Source of the DNA: Ophiura sarsii
Lineage: Eukaryota > Echinodermata > Ophiuroidea > Amphilepidida > Ophiuridae
Assembly (NCBI GenBank): GCA_035610835.1
Contig: CM069442.1
Coordinates: 6,794,444-6,858,443 of the forward strand
Reading direction: 5' to 3'
Length of the DNA stretch: 64,000 nucleotides
Made by a program: the position numbers and the translations under genes. Shown here piece after piece: positions 32,926 to 43,724 of this stretch (the stretch's first letter is position 1; each line of letters starts with the position of its first letter). The notes beneath the pieces were generated by a model. The model did no database searches. It worked only from the letters and a program-made list of their open reading frames with translations, and was not told where the DNA came from.

Positions 32926-33687
32926 AGAAATGGTCATTGCTAATGAAATTGATGAATGAAGTCAATGTGATTGTCAGTTAAAAACAGCCACTTAATAAGT
33001 CAATGACACCACAAAAATATTCTACTAAATCTAGATAAATGTCAATGAATATATACAAGAAAAAACATTTAATTAGGTCAGCTTGGTCAAATTAATTTGT
33101 CTTTATCAGAGTAATCTATTTAAAATTTCCAGTGTATTTTTAACCATTAAAATCACATAGTTTGAAGGAAAATATGTTTGAAAGGGATTTATTTATTTTT
33201 TATTTTTTAAATTGACCCTTGAAAAAAATTAGGGGGAAAATTATAAATTTGTAAACAATGGGTAGTCAGCCTGTAGAACAAACAAATATATATATTATTT
33301 GATCATATTTGATTATGTCTATATGTTATTCAAATTGTTTGGTGCAATTTAATTATGTACATGTTTGTATGTAAGATGTTTTTATCTCTGTATTGTATGA
33401 TGTTTGAGTACTTAATAAATTAAAATCAAATCAAATTAAAAAATAAAAATAATTAAAAAACCCCTATAGAACAGGGTTGGTTTTTTGTCACATTTTTTAT
33501 GGCATTTTTTTTTCGGTGCAGGTGTATGACCATCCACTCGTTCCTCAGACAAACCATAAACCAGCATCCATAAACCATGTGCAAATGGCCAATAGTACAC
33601 ACAACTGCTATTACATGTACCTACTGTGTGGGGCATTGAACTCAGTCAATCAATAATTACGATTCTACTCTATAAATTGTTCAAACG

Positions 33688-34100
33688 ATAAGTCAATACA
33701 AGTCAACTAGTGCATCCGATGAGAATCGTTATTATTACATCATTTTATTCATTATCTGTGGATCTGTCATTGTAATTTCTCCATAATTAAACCGGGTGGT
33801 TATTAAGGTGGGAATGTCTGAATATTGCTTCAAAAGAGTGTTCCGAATCTACAAAACAATAAATCTTACCCAAGTCAACCAGTGTATCCGATGGAAATCG
33901 TTATTATTACATTATTTCATTTATTATCTGTGGATCTGTCATTGATTTCTCCATAATTAAACCAAGCAGTAAGTTAAAGTGGGAATATCTGAGCATTACT
34001 TCAAATATTCTACCAAATCTTCAAAACGATAAATCGTACCCAAATTTAAACCAATGGGAATCGTTACTATTACCAGAAAACATTTCATTCATTATCAATG
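33688..34100 (+). repeat. ~168-bp tandem repeat, about 2.5 units
   Basis: Units begin near 33688, 33857 and 34025 with (A)ACGATAAATC, and share ATTATCTGTGGATCTGTCATT. Equivalent units are at 43830-44150 in copy B. Confidence 0.7.
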
Positions 34101-34310
34101 GATTCGTCAGCGTGATTTGTCAATAATTAAACTAGATAGTACGGTAAATAGCGCAGTAAATATTATAATCATATCATTAAACATGTTGATGAACAATGTT
34201 GTTCGTCCAAAATCAATAACACGTAATCTTGGTACCCGCATGGCCATGGTGAAGGTCGTCAGTACCTCAGGCAGTGATGTGTTGGTTGAGATTGACAAGG
34301 CAGATTTTTC

Positions 34311-36053
34311 TTGAAATATTGAAAAGAAGCTCTCGCAAAAACATTTGTCAAAGGACTATCGCGTCATTACATTACTGTGTCATATCATATTCAAACATGT
34401 TGATGCATTGATAGCTCCCGTGGAAAAGCCATTTTTACACATACTCGCTAAAAATAGCAATATCTCAAAAAATACTAATGTAATATCTTCCCTATTTTCA
34501 CCAATAATGCTCAACGATATATGCTTTAATAATATGCAAACTAAATTACTAAAATATTTTATCATCTAGGAGAAAATGGCCTCCAAAGTTGGGTATAGTT
34601 TTTTTTGGACCACCCTGTATCGAGAAGCAAATGAGCACAAACGTTTAAATTTCATAATTATTAGAGTTTACAAGTATATTTTTTTTGGTATGCACCCTAT
34701 CCTGATTTAATCGGCATTTTCGGATTCCCCTATTTGAGAGCTTTCCAAAAATGTATAATTTTGCTATCATCGGTTAAATATTTCTTTTGTTATAGTCATG
34801 TATGTAAAACCGATGAATTAGGGCAAGTTCACTGTGTAGTGAATAGGGAAAAAGCCAAGGACAACGCAATCGATTCATGATTACAATTGTTGCACAATAG
34901 TTGTCACATTTGTTGAAACAGAATCTTATAGAATATAAAATAATCTATAAAATGAGAGCAAAATCATGTTTGTACCATACAGGAATGAAGAGTTATAGTA
35001 AATTGAACGTAGAATTGGGAACATTTTCTATATTCCCCATAGAGATTGCACACAGCGCCGCCGCCACCCGCCGCCGCCGCCACCACCCCTGACTTTCACA
35101 ACATAATCAATCATATCTCAGCCAAACATTTATAGAAATACCTGATTTATTAACACAATGTAGCTAGATAAATGGGCTTTCACATGACACCTCAACCATA
35201 GCTCTACCACATCTAGTTGTTGAGTTAATAGAGAGAGATGGATGATTCGTCACCAAAAATGCAACGCCACCACCCTTTTTGGGTGGTGAGTTCAAAACAC
35301 ATGGCCTTATCTCAGGTGCTGTATGCTAGAAGCACCTTACAGGGTTTCTGTTTGTAATTTTGATTGTAAGAAAATGTACAATACAAGTGGATAAGTTCTT
35401 TTTTATAGGTGTATATGAAATATTATGTTATCATATCATATAGTGCACTTTGATCTGATATTTATATTTACTTATTATTTAGCAAACAGGGATGAGACCT
35501 ATGCCCTGTGGGTTCCCATCCCACATCATATTACTTATAATGACACGGGAAAGGGGGTGGGTACTTTTTCAACCGATAACAGAAATGGCTGCATATTAAA
35601 ATGATATCAAGTTACCAACCATGGGACGTTAAGATTGATTATCAAAATTTAGATCTACTTTTGAAATGTGTAAACAGTCACTTTAGTTTTGAATCAATAT
35701 TATGTCCTCGGTGTTGCATAAAAATACCTTATTTGGCAAAGTGTACTTGAAATTGTAAGAGCTGATATATCAAAACTGATTGGCATGAGTAGCACCCCTG
35801 TTAAGATTACATGTACCAATACCATATGTGAGCTTCCTGTAGCAGTATGCATAATTATTTGTTCATATTTCCCCAAGCAACCAGCGCCATTTTAGTTGTT
35901 GTCATCGCTATGTAGATATGAGTGTATAAGGTAAGATAATTGATTAATTGTAAAATTATAGCTAAACATAAAAAAGAGTAAGAAATGTCAAGATAAAATA
36001 TAGAGGTTCTGATTTAAGTTGTAGTAATTAATTAATTAACGACATGTAGGTAG
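34311..36053. other. intergenic, no gene seen
   Basis: It contains a Tc1/mariner-type terminus (TTTTTTTTGGACCACCCTGT, near 34600) without a visible partner, and a GCC-rich run at 35053-35089. No gene supported. Confidence 0.45.
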
Positions 36054-36115
36054 TGGTGCAGCCACTGTTCTTGAACCAATGAGGATCCCTAAGATCTTCA
36101 CTTCAAAGTAATATC
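36054..36115 (+). pseudogene. duplicated fragment of the coding-like segment at 36484
   Basis: About 60 bp match 36484-36545 with roughly four changes, then reach an in-frame stop (AAG TAA). The copy includes the hAT-type terminus GGTGCAGCCACTG. Confidence 0.6.
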
Positions 36116-36225
36116 AGACTCATATGTCAAAGAACTTCCATAATTAGTATCGGTCCCAACCTTTGATGAGTGAAGGCTGTGTTTAGCTCTGATGGGTAAA
36201 TGGCCTCCTTACAACTTCTCTTGAA

Positions 36226-36498
36226 CAGTGGCGGCACCACAGGGGAGGAACAGGGAGGGGCATTTCCCCTCCCTAAAACAATTATACCCCCCCCCCCCCA
36301 ACAAAAAAAGACAACATTTGAACATTTTAGCATAAAATAGCTACATTTTGCGCGCAATCGCGCATTTTCATACCAAACTCTAGTTAAAATTATACCACAT
36401 TTTACAATTTTAGCGTAAAATGGCTAAAAGATGTTCTTTTCTTTATGCCCTCCTAAAAAGAAATCCCCCCCCAAAAAATGATGCTGGTGCAGCCACTG
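36226..36498. mobile_element. 273-bp hAT-type non-autonomous element, TSD CTCTTGAA
   Basis: CAGTGGCGGCACCACAGGGG at the left, GGTGCAGCCACTG at the right, and an exact 8-bp direct repeat CTCTTGAA on both sides (36218-36225 and 36499-36506). A CAG terminus with an 8-bp duplication is the hAT hallmark. Confidence 0.85.
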
Positions 36499-36586
36499 CT
36501 CTTGAACCAATGAGGATCCCCAAGATCTTCACATCAAAGTATGAGGAACTAAGAGATCTGTGCTGGAGAACCCTGGTCTATAATGA
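36499..36586 (+). CDS. possible exon upstream of the kinase exon
   Basis: The open frame LEPMRIPKIFTSKYEELRDLC continues to WRTLVYNE, and a GA|GTATTC donor at 36587 would leave two bases that complete a codon with the kinase exon acceptor at 36855. The frame stops at 36636-36638 if unspliced. The upstream limit is unclear because a hAT element sits directly at the left edge. The donor is weak. No domain recognised. Confidence 0.3.
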
Positions 36587-36854
36587 GTATTCAGTTTATC
36601 TGATATATAATCCAGAGCAAGAACCTCAAGCAATCTGATCCTGGAAAGGAATCAGGTACACAGGACCACTGTGTTCTTTTCAATAAACAAACAGCTGGCG
36701 TAAAGGTCATTATAATACTGCCCTGTGAACAAAGGATTAACTTCAAATCATATATGTACCATAAGACTCATGGTGTTGTGAATTCCCTCATGTTACGTTC
36801 TTACCAGCAAAATATATTTATGTTTATGGGTAATAACTCTTTTCCATTCTATAG

Positions 36855-37623
36855 AATCCAATGGCCAACCAATATGGCATATGTGAAAATCAAGAAAAAA
36901 GACTTGAAGTTAGTAACACGTATTGGGGCAGGAGCATCTGGAGCAGTATTTAAAGCAAGGTGGAAGGGGAAAGATGTAGCAGCCAAAAGAGTTAATAACA
37001 TTGACCCACATGAAGTGCATGTTCTAGCTGGTCTTGATCACCCAAATATTGTGAAACTTCTTGGAGTTGTGGATGAAAAGTTAGAACTGTATCTTGTCCT
37101 GGAACTTTGTAAAGGTTCACTTCGGTCCTATCTGGATGATCTCAAATCTAGAGGGAAAAACCTCTCAACAGAGCAGATAGTAGATTTTGCCCATCAAGCA
37201 GCTAAGCCAATTCAATATCTGAAGCAGAAGAAGATCGTGCATAAAGATATCAAATCTGATAATTATTTGATAGCTGATGGAAACGTCTTGAAACTTGCTG
37301 ATTTTGGTATTGCTAGGACCATTGAGGAAACCATAGACAAGGCGACATTCAGTGGAACACTCGCATGGATGGCCCCAGAACTAATGCGCGGCATTCTGTC
37401 CCCTTCATTAGACATATACTCATATGGCGTTGTGACATGGGAGCTATGTACGACAAAGGTTCCATTTGATGAAGATCGAAGTAACATCATACAGAGAATA
37501 TGTGATAATAACGAGAGGCCACCAATACCAAGCGACTGTCCTAACATGCTTGCAGATCTAATACGACAATGTTGGCATTCAGACTATAATAAGAGGCCCT
37601 CTATTCAACAGATATTGTCTAGG
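36855..37623 (+). CDS. TKL-type protein kinase domain exon
   Basis: An acceptor (TTCTATAG, 36847-36854) and a strong donor (AGG|GTGAGT, 37624) bound one exon carrying an almost complete kinase domain. Visible motifs are the glycine loop GAGASGAV, VAAKRV (ATP lysine), a helix-C glutamate in HEVHVL, the catalytic loop IVHKDIKSDN (HKD in place of HRD), DFG in LADFGIAR, MAPE, and the DIYSYGVVTWEL subdomain IX. The end (CWHSDYNKRPSIQQIL) is typical of tyrosine-kinase-like and MAP3K/RIPK-type serine/threonine kinases. All catalytic residues are present, so it is probably active. The open frame extends to an ATG at 36754, but the sequence before 36855 does not look coding. The exon ends in phase 0, matching the NHL exon at 39239. 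Confidence 0.88.
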
Positions 37624-39238
37624 GTGAGTTGCTAAAAGTAAAGGTTTTGAATATTTTAAATAAAGTAAAGTTCACAGTAGTATCTAAAATGTCTACATAG
37701 AAATTAATTTCTTTTCAGTATTTTGAATTTCAAATTTTATCGTTATATATAAAGCATCTTGTTTTGTATTGAAAAATGTAACAACAAAAATAATGTAAAT
37801 TGTGACACATGGGCTACATGTTTCTGGAACAATCAGTGAAGTCTGACATGCCTGTAGTGGTAATGTTGGCTCTTAACCCTGGTCTAATGAGTGGGAGGGA
37901 AGGGTTTAGCACAAATAATTCTACCCTTATGAAAATCGCAACCTTTATCGCAATCAATTCTGCAACCTTGCGCAATTGCGCAACCTTAAGTGTGGAAAAA
38001 TACAACCTTGCGCAAGGTTAAATGTCGAAAAATACAACCTTGCGCAAGGTTGCGCAAGGTTAAATTTGGAACATTACAACCTTGCGCAAGGTTAAATTTG
38101 GAAAAATACAACCTTGCGCAAGGTTAAATTTGGAAAAATACAACCTTGCGCAACCTTGCAATGTCAGTTGGCGGTGTAACCTTAAGTTTGCATCTCAACC
38201 AAGCACAAGGTTGCGCAAGCAACTGGTTAAATTTGGAAAAATATAACCTTGCGCAACCTTGCAGAAACATCTAAAGCTTGCGCAACCTGCCGCAACCAGC
38301 TAGTGCTGCAAGGTTGCGCAAGCAACTGGTTAAATTTGGAACATTATAACCTTGCGCAACCTTGCAGAAACATCTAAAGCTTGCGCAACCTGCCGCGCAA
38401 CCAGCTAGTGCTGCAAGGTTGCGCAAGGTTGCGCAAGCAACTGGTTAAATTTGGAAAAATATAACCTTGCGCAACCTGTTTGCAACCAGCTAGCAACCAC
38501 CAAAAACGTGCATCAAAATTTAAAATGGGGTCAAAATTCGGAACCAATACCAAAATAAGCTTATATGTTTTAAACTTACTATTTTTCAGCATTTTTATCT
38601 GCAACATCAGTTTCCTTCAAAGAGTAGAATATGATTCACAACTTGTTTTTCTAGCATACCTCATTTTTATTATGAAATTGATTACAAAGTATGGGTACAA
38701 TTAATCATCAAAGTCACTACAAATTTAGTAAAGGTTATATTACAATGACAGCAATGTTTGTTTCACATGTTTGACCTTTTGACCTGACCTTTGAACATAA
38801 GAAGAAACCTTGCGCAACCAGTTTGGTGTTTCTGAAGAGGTTGCGGGAGCTTGCACAACCAGTTGGTTGCGGGAGCTTGCGCAACCAGTTGGTTGCAGGA
38901 GCTTGCGCAACCAGTTTGGTACTTCTGAGAAGGTTGCGCAACCTTGCAGCAACCATCCGCAACCAATTTGGTTCTTCTGAGAAGGTTGCAGGAGCTTGCG
39001 CAACCAGTTTGGTTCTTCTGAGAAGGTTGCGCAACCTTGCAGCAATCATCCACAACCTTGCGACAACCTTGCTACAACCTTGCGCAACCTGGTACCACCT
39101 TGCTGCAACCACATTTTGGTGATTGCATTTTCGTAAGGGTACAACATGGCTGTTTTGCTTATTTTACAGCACAACACATTGGATTTAATAATAGTAGGTA
39201 ATGGTTTATATTATAATGATTTAAATTATATCTTTCAG
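37624..39238 (+). other. intron between kinase and NHL exons, repeat-filled
   Basis: GTGAGT at 37624 and a TATCTTTCAG acceptor ending at 39238 define it. About 37960-38480 and 38805-39120 are dense in GCAACCTTGCGCAAG words. Confidence 0.75.
37960..39120. repeat. palindromic TTGCGCAA repeat clusters
   Basis: The 16-bp perfect palindrome AACCTTGCGCAAGGTT occurs at 38004, 38036, 38078 and 38110. Longer degenerate units follow with TAAATTTGGAA spacers and GCAACC/GGTTGC words, and the second block (38805-39120) has a related composition. Confidence 0.85.
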
Positions 39239-40075
39239 GTATCATCATATGAAGGACAAAGACTTGTTGCTGGTCCCTGGGTGCTTGAACAGGAGTTTGG
39301 TCATCAGAATGGACCTGGTAAGCTGTATAGTGCCACGGGAATTACACTGAATAGCAATGGAGATGTGGGTGTAGCAGACAGCTATCCAGCCAAAGTAAAC
39401 ATCTACAATAGTGAAGGTGTATACAAACATAGCCTGGATACCACACAAGGTTTGACACATGAAAGTATATCAACGCCATGGAATGTCATTACCAGCTCTA
39501 CAGGTAACTACTTTGTAACAGACAGTACACAATATGTGAAAATATATGATGTACAGGGTGTGTATAAAGGTAGATGGATGCCAGTATCACCTGACAACAA
39601 ACCATTAGATACTGACACACAGCTACTTGGACTGGCAATGGATGGGAAAGGACAGCTACTAGTAGGAGCATTGTATCCTACAAACTATATAAGCAAGCAT
39701 AGAGAGGTTGGGTCTCACATTGCAAGCATCAAGGTAGGGATTCCACCACGGCACCTGGCAGTGACCTCACAGGAAACAATCATCATAGGTGATGAATGGC
39801 AAGCAGTGAATATAGTAGATAGCACAGGGCAGCTATTACACAATATCAGGCCAGCAGGGGCGTTTGGTTACCATGGAGTGTGCTGCTATAAGGACATTGT
39901 GTTCATAGGCATTCCCAATACCAATGAAATACATTGTTTCTCTGCATCAGGTGAACGCCTGGGATCTATTGATGTTGATGCTGGAGGAAAACCAAGATGT
40001 ATCACATTCGCTAAAGAAACCAACAGGTTATTAGTGTCTACACCTGAAAAGGTGATGGTTTATAGAATCAAATAG
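39239..40075 (+). CDS. NHL-like beta-propeller, last exon of the kinase gene
   Basis: The exon opens after TTTCAG with VSSYEGQRLVAGP, in phase 0 with the kinase exon, and runs 278 codons to TAG. It contains about six blade-like units of 35-45 residues: GITLNSNGDVGVADS..., NVITSSTGNYFVTDS..., GLAMDGKGQLLVG..., HLAVTSQETIIIGD..., GVCCYKDIVFIG..., and CITFAKETNRLLVS.... This is the pattern of NHL or TRIM-NHL propellers, which bind protein or RNA partners. AATAAA lies 10 bases after the stop. The upstream in-frame ATG at 39146 is intronic by this model. If the splice is right, the product is a kinase with a C-terminal propeller that could serve as sensor or substrate platform (inference). Confidence 0.8.
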   Translation, partial: VSSYEGQRLVAGPWVLEQEFGHQNGPGKLYSATGITLNSNGDVGVADSYPAKVNIYNSEGVYKHSLDTTQGLTHESISTPWNVITSSTGNYFVTDSTQYVKIYDVQGVYKGRWMPVSPDNKPLDTDTQLLGLAMDGKGQLLVGALYPTNYISKHREVGSHIASIKVGIPPRHLAVTSQETIIIGDEWQAVNIVDSTGQLLHNIRPAGAFGYHGVCCYKDIVFIGIPNTNEIHCFSASGERLGSIDVDAGGKPRCITFAKETNRLLVSTPEKVMVYRIK

Positions 40076-40084
40076 AAGGTGGGC

Positions 40085-40090
40085 AATAAA
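40085..40090 (+). terminator. polyadenylation signal AATAAA
   Basis: The first AATAAA after the NHL exon stop, on the coding strand. Confidence 0.6.
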
Positions 40091-40277
40091 TGATGTCATG
40101 CAACATTTGATTTAATTTGTTGAACCTTTTGACTTGATACGCATAGAACATGCTTATTGGACGCTACAGTGTTACAGTAACAAAATGTACATAAAAATAT
40201 TAAAGAAGTGTCTATAACATGAAGCATTTAGTAAATATGAAGCGATATATGATATTATCAATAGAAATGGCCTTGGA

Positions 40278-40595
40278 AGAATGATTTACGCCAATGATAC
40301 ACAGGTGTATATTGTAGTTGATGAAGTTGAGCGGTTATTATTTCTCCCAAAGCTTGAAAAATGCATCGGTGATATCAAACTTTGGTCTACTGCTAATGAC
40401 TTGAAACTGAATGGTGATAAAACAGAAGTCCTCCACATTACATCACGTCGTAGAAATGTGTCTTCTTTATCATGTTTGCAAATCTGTGACTCTTCGATTA
40501 AACCTGTGAAAAGTGCACGTAATCTAGGTGTTATCGTTCAAAATGATTTGAAAATGGATATATTTGTAAATAACATTTGCCGATCTTCTTCAGAT
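40278..40595 (+). pseudogene. LINE reverse-transcriptase fragment (CR1/L2-like)
   Basis: The frame contains YANDTQVYIVV (the YADD box with D changed to N), LEKCIGDIKLWSTANDLKLNG and KSARNLGVIVQNDLKMD, then runs into an unrelated repeat. Catalytic change and truncation at both ends make it dead. Confidence 0.8.
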
Positions 40596-40605
40596 ACTTT
40601 TTTGG

Positions 40606-40919
40606 TAGGGATATGCCGCCAGCAAAATGAAAATTGCCCCAAACATTTACCAATTAATTGCCCCAAATATTTACTAATTAATTGACCCAAACATTTACCA
40701 ATTAATTGCCCTAAAAATTTACCAATTTTCGGGGGGGGGGGGGGGGGGGGGGGAGACCCATAATTGTCTTACAAATTTCATAGATTTTGTTAAAATTTCT
40801 GTGAAAAACAGCAAATGTAAGGATTTTAGACCCATATATTTACAACAAATGGCTATGAAAAGGGGTCATTTATTTGCCAGACAGGTGAGAAATGGAACCC
40901 TATTTGGCGGCACATCCCT
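40606..40919. mobile_element. inverted-repeat element with internal 24-bp tandem repeat
   Basis: TAGGGATATGCCGCCAGCAAA at the left is mirrored by TTTGGCGGCACATCCCT at the right. Inside (40634-40725) are four copies of a 24-bp unit GCCCCAAACATTTACCAATT plus AATT, followed by a G run. Confidence 0.65.
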
Positions 40920-41979
40920 GTGACCTCATATCCACTAGGTACCACTCTCCCCGGGTAAGAGACACAACCCTTCAAGTTGAAACATTGCACATTTTCACCA
41001 AAATACATTTCAACCATAAAAGTATTATGATAATTAGCTGTATAACAGGATAACACTTGATTTTATTAGTTTGTGGAATTTTGTCCAAAAAGAGTATGAT
41101 TAAATCAAAATCAGTCTATTTTTCAATCCTTTAAGACTGATTGTTGTTATGTATATCAATAAGTTAATTTCTAGGGTCAATGATTTAAGGGAGTGAAAAT
41201 ATTGTCCTCCAATTCCATAATAACTTAGAAAGCCCAGAATTGACTCCAGGATTGGAACCTCATTTTAATATTCTCCTTAAAAGGACATTAATTTCATGTG
41301 GGAATGCAGGCCAATAACCAGGGGGTACCCCCTCCCCCTCTTGCAAAAGAAATATGGGAATGAGACATCAGTTTTAAAACCCAATTTCCATCAATGCGAT
41401 CTCGGGGAAATTGTAACGAACAAAACATCTCCCATATAATTCACTAGCCATTTTCTTCGACGACGGGGAGGCAGGATTTAACCCAAGACTAATATTGACT
41501 CAGCCACTGTGTCAACAAGTGCTTATGTATAAATCGAGTCTTTTTCGTCCGACGCGCCAATTGAATTCAGAACTCTGCGCGAATCTGCCTACACACAAAC
41601 GTAATACGATCCACGGTCCTTAGTATTAGATAAGAGGAGGTGTTATAAAGGGGTTTTATTTACCATCCGTCATGCAACTCCCTACTTTTTACTCATCGGG
41701 AATAGAATACGGGTTTGCGGGGCTCTTCGCGGCGAACGACACCACCCAACTTGATTCGGTGTCGCAAGATACCCTCTATTGATAGCGTACGCCTCACTTC
41801 TCTGAGCAGGCATTGTACGCATGTATGAATACTGATTCTGGTTACGGTTTGACTCACACAATATGTGAATATCGAGCCCACCTACTTACGGCTTGAATTG
41901 TTGAATACCAAATAAGTGATCATCAAACGGGTGTAGCACATCGTCACTAGTGTTCGGGCAAAAGCTTGTATGATTTCCG

Positions 41980-42168
41980 GGCCCTTCAATATGTATAAAG
42001 TAAAACTGCCCATCAGTTATGCGTAGGAAACGGTGCTTTATGTGCCTGTTCAGGGGCAAGAGCACTTAAAAGGTTTTAATGGATGTGTTTTTGGCCCTTG
42101 AACATGTTTAGAGCAGACTGCCCAAAGGTTATACAGGAGGCATATTACTTTATACATGATGAAGGGCC
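41980..42168. mobile_element. MITE-like palindromic repeat, GGCCCTTCA family, copy 3
   Basis: GGCCCTTCAATATGTATAAA at the left and TTTATACATGATGAAGGGCC at the right. It is in copy B, at the position of copy 2 in copy A. Confidence 0.8.
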
Positions 42169-43303
42169 AGAAATTGGTCATTGCTATGAAGTCAATGTGA
42201 TTGTCAGTTAAAAACAGCCACTTAATAAGTCAATGACACCAACACAAAAATATTCGACTAAATCTGATAAATGTAAATGAATACAAGAAAAAAACATTTA
42301 ATTAGGTCAGCTTGGTCAAATAAATTTGGCTTAATCAGAGTAATCTCTTTAAAATTTCCAGTGTATTTTAACCAGTTTGTGCCTCATGTCGGGCATTAAG
42401 AAGGAAACACATTTTATTTCCTACAACATACAACAGGCATTTATGAATGTACCATAATCTAGCTCTACATTTATTTTAAACCACGGATGTTCACAACGTC
42501 GTGCCCGATGCTGTCGCACAGGCGACACAACCCCCCAGTAACTACCACGGAGTAAAAGTTCTGTTCATCCAAAATAAGAATTCAGCTAGATTACATTTAT
42601 TTTAACCACGATATTCACAGAGACTAAAAGCTGTGTTTATCAAAATAAATTGTTTAATTCATACAACATGCCTTTGTGAATGTATCCAAATTCAGCCTGA
42701 TTACATTTCTTTTAAACCCGGATGTTCACAACATCTTTGTGTTTCATCCCAAATAATTAGTTTACTCTTCTTCACCGCTGGATCACCTGTGTATAAACAT
42801 TTCAACTCGTTCGCCTGAAGTAACTACTCAAACGGTCACCAACCCCCCAGTGAATACCTAGGAATTACATTGATTAAATCACATAGTTTGAAGGAAAATA
42901 TGTTTGAAAGGGATTTTTTTATTTTTTTTTATTTTTAAATTGGCCCTTGAAAAAATTTAGGGGGAAAATTATAAGTCAGCCTGTAGAACAAAAAACAAAA
43001 AATTGATCATATTTTAGTATGTCTATTTTATGTTATTCAAATTGCTTGGTGCAATTTAATTATGTACATGTATTACATGTTTGTATTTTAGATGTTTTTT
43101 TATTATCTCTGTATGATGTTTGAGTACCCAATAAATTCAAATATAATAAAATTAAAAAATTAAAAGAATAAAAATAAGCCTGTATAGAACATGGCTGGTT
43201 TTTGTCACATTTTTTATGGCATTTTTTTTGGTTCAGGTGTATGACCATCCACTCGTTCCTCTCCGACAAACCATAAACCAACATCCATAAACCATGTACA
43301 AAT

Positions 43304-43724
43304 CAGTCCTCCTTTATGGATGTGAGGCATGGACAGTCACCCCAAAGCTTAGTAAACAACTGGATGGATGCTATACTAGGATGCTAAGATCTGTGTTCAA
43401 CATCAACTGGAGTCAGCATGTGACGAATAAGGACCTGTATGGGGACATGCCAAAAGTCTCGGACAAGATCAGAGAACGCAGAGCAAGATTTGCTGGACAC
43501 TGCTTCAGGGGGTCCAAGGAGCTTGTACACAAACTCATACATTGGATTCCAAAGCATGGAGTAAGAAAGCGTGGCAGACCAGCCCTGACATTGACATTCT
43601 AAAATGTGATACAGGACTGCAGTTGGAAGAAATCAAGACAGCTATGTTGGATAGGAAGATCTGGAGAGGCATTGTGGTTCGGAAAAATCATCCGCCCTAA
43701 GTCAAGTCAAGTAAGTAAGTCAAG
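43304..43724 (+). pseudogene. 5'-truncated LINE insertion with CAAAT target duplication
   Basis: The frame 43294-43602 reads LLYGCEAWTVTPKLSKQLDG, CYTRMLRSVFNINW, RERRARFAGHCF and KRGRPALTLTF, the C-terminus of the same LINE family as 45960-47700. A (AAGT/CAAGT)n tail ends at 43724. CAAAT flanks both sides (43299-43303 and 43725-43729). The empty site is preserved at 33582-33586. Confidence 0.88.

Larger units (their letters stand above)
31024..34310 (+). repeat. ~3-kb repeat, copy A (partly tandem, truncated by the gap)
   Basis: 31024-31908 matches 41152-41715, and 31909-34050 matches 40893-44150 in the same order and orientation. Copy A lacks ~260 bp (near 32250), a ~490-bp insert and a LINE that copy B has. 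A 62-codon minus-strand ORF (32454-32642) is conserved with one change at 41693-41881 but has no recognisable domain. Confidence 0.85.

Noticed and set aside
36754..36854. Upstream start of the kinase ORF at 36754
   Set aside because: The bases before 36855 lack kinase-family similarity and end in a pyrimidine-AG acceptor, so this ATG is probably intronic.
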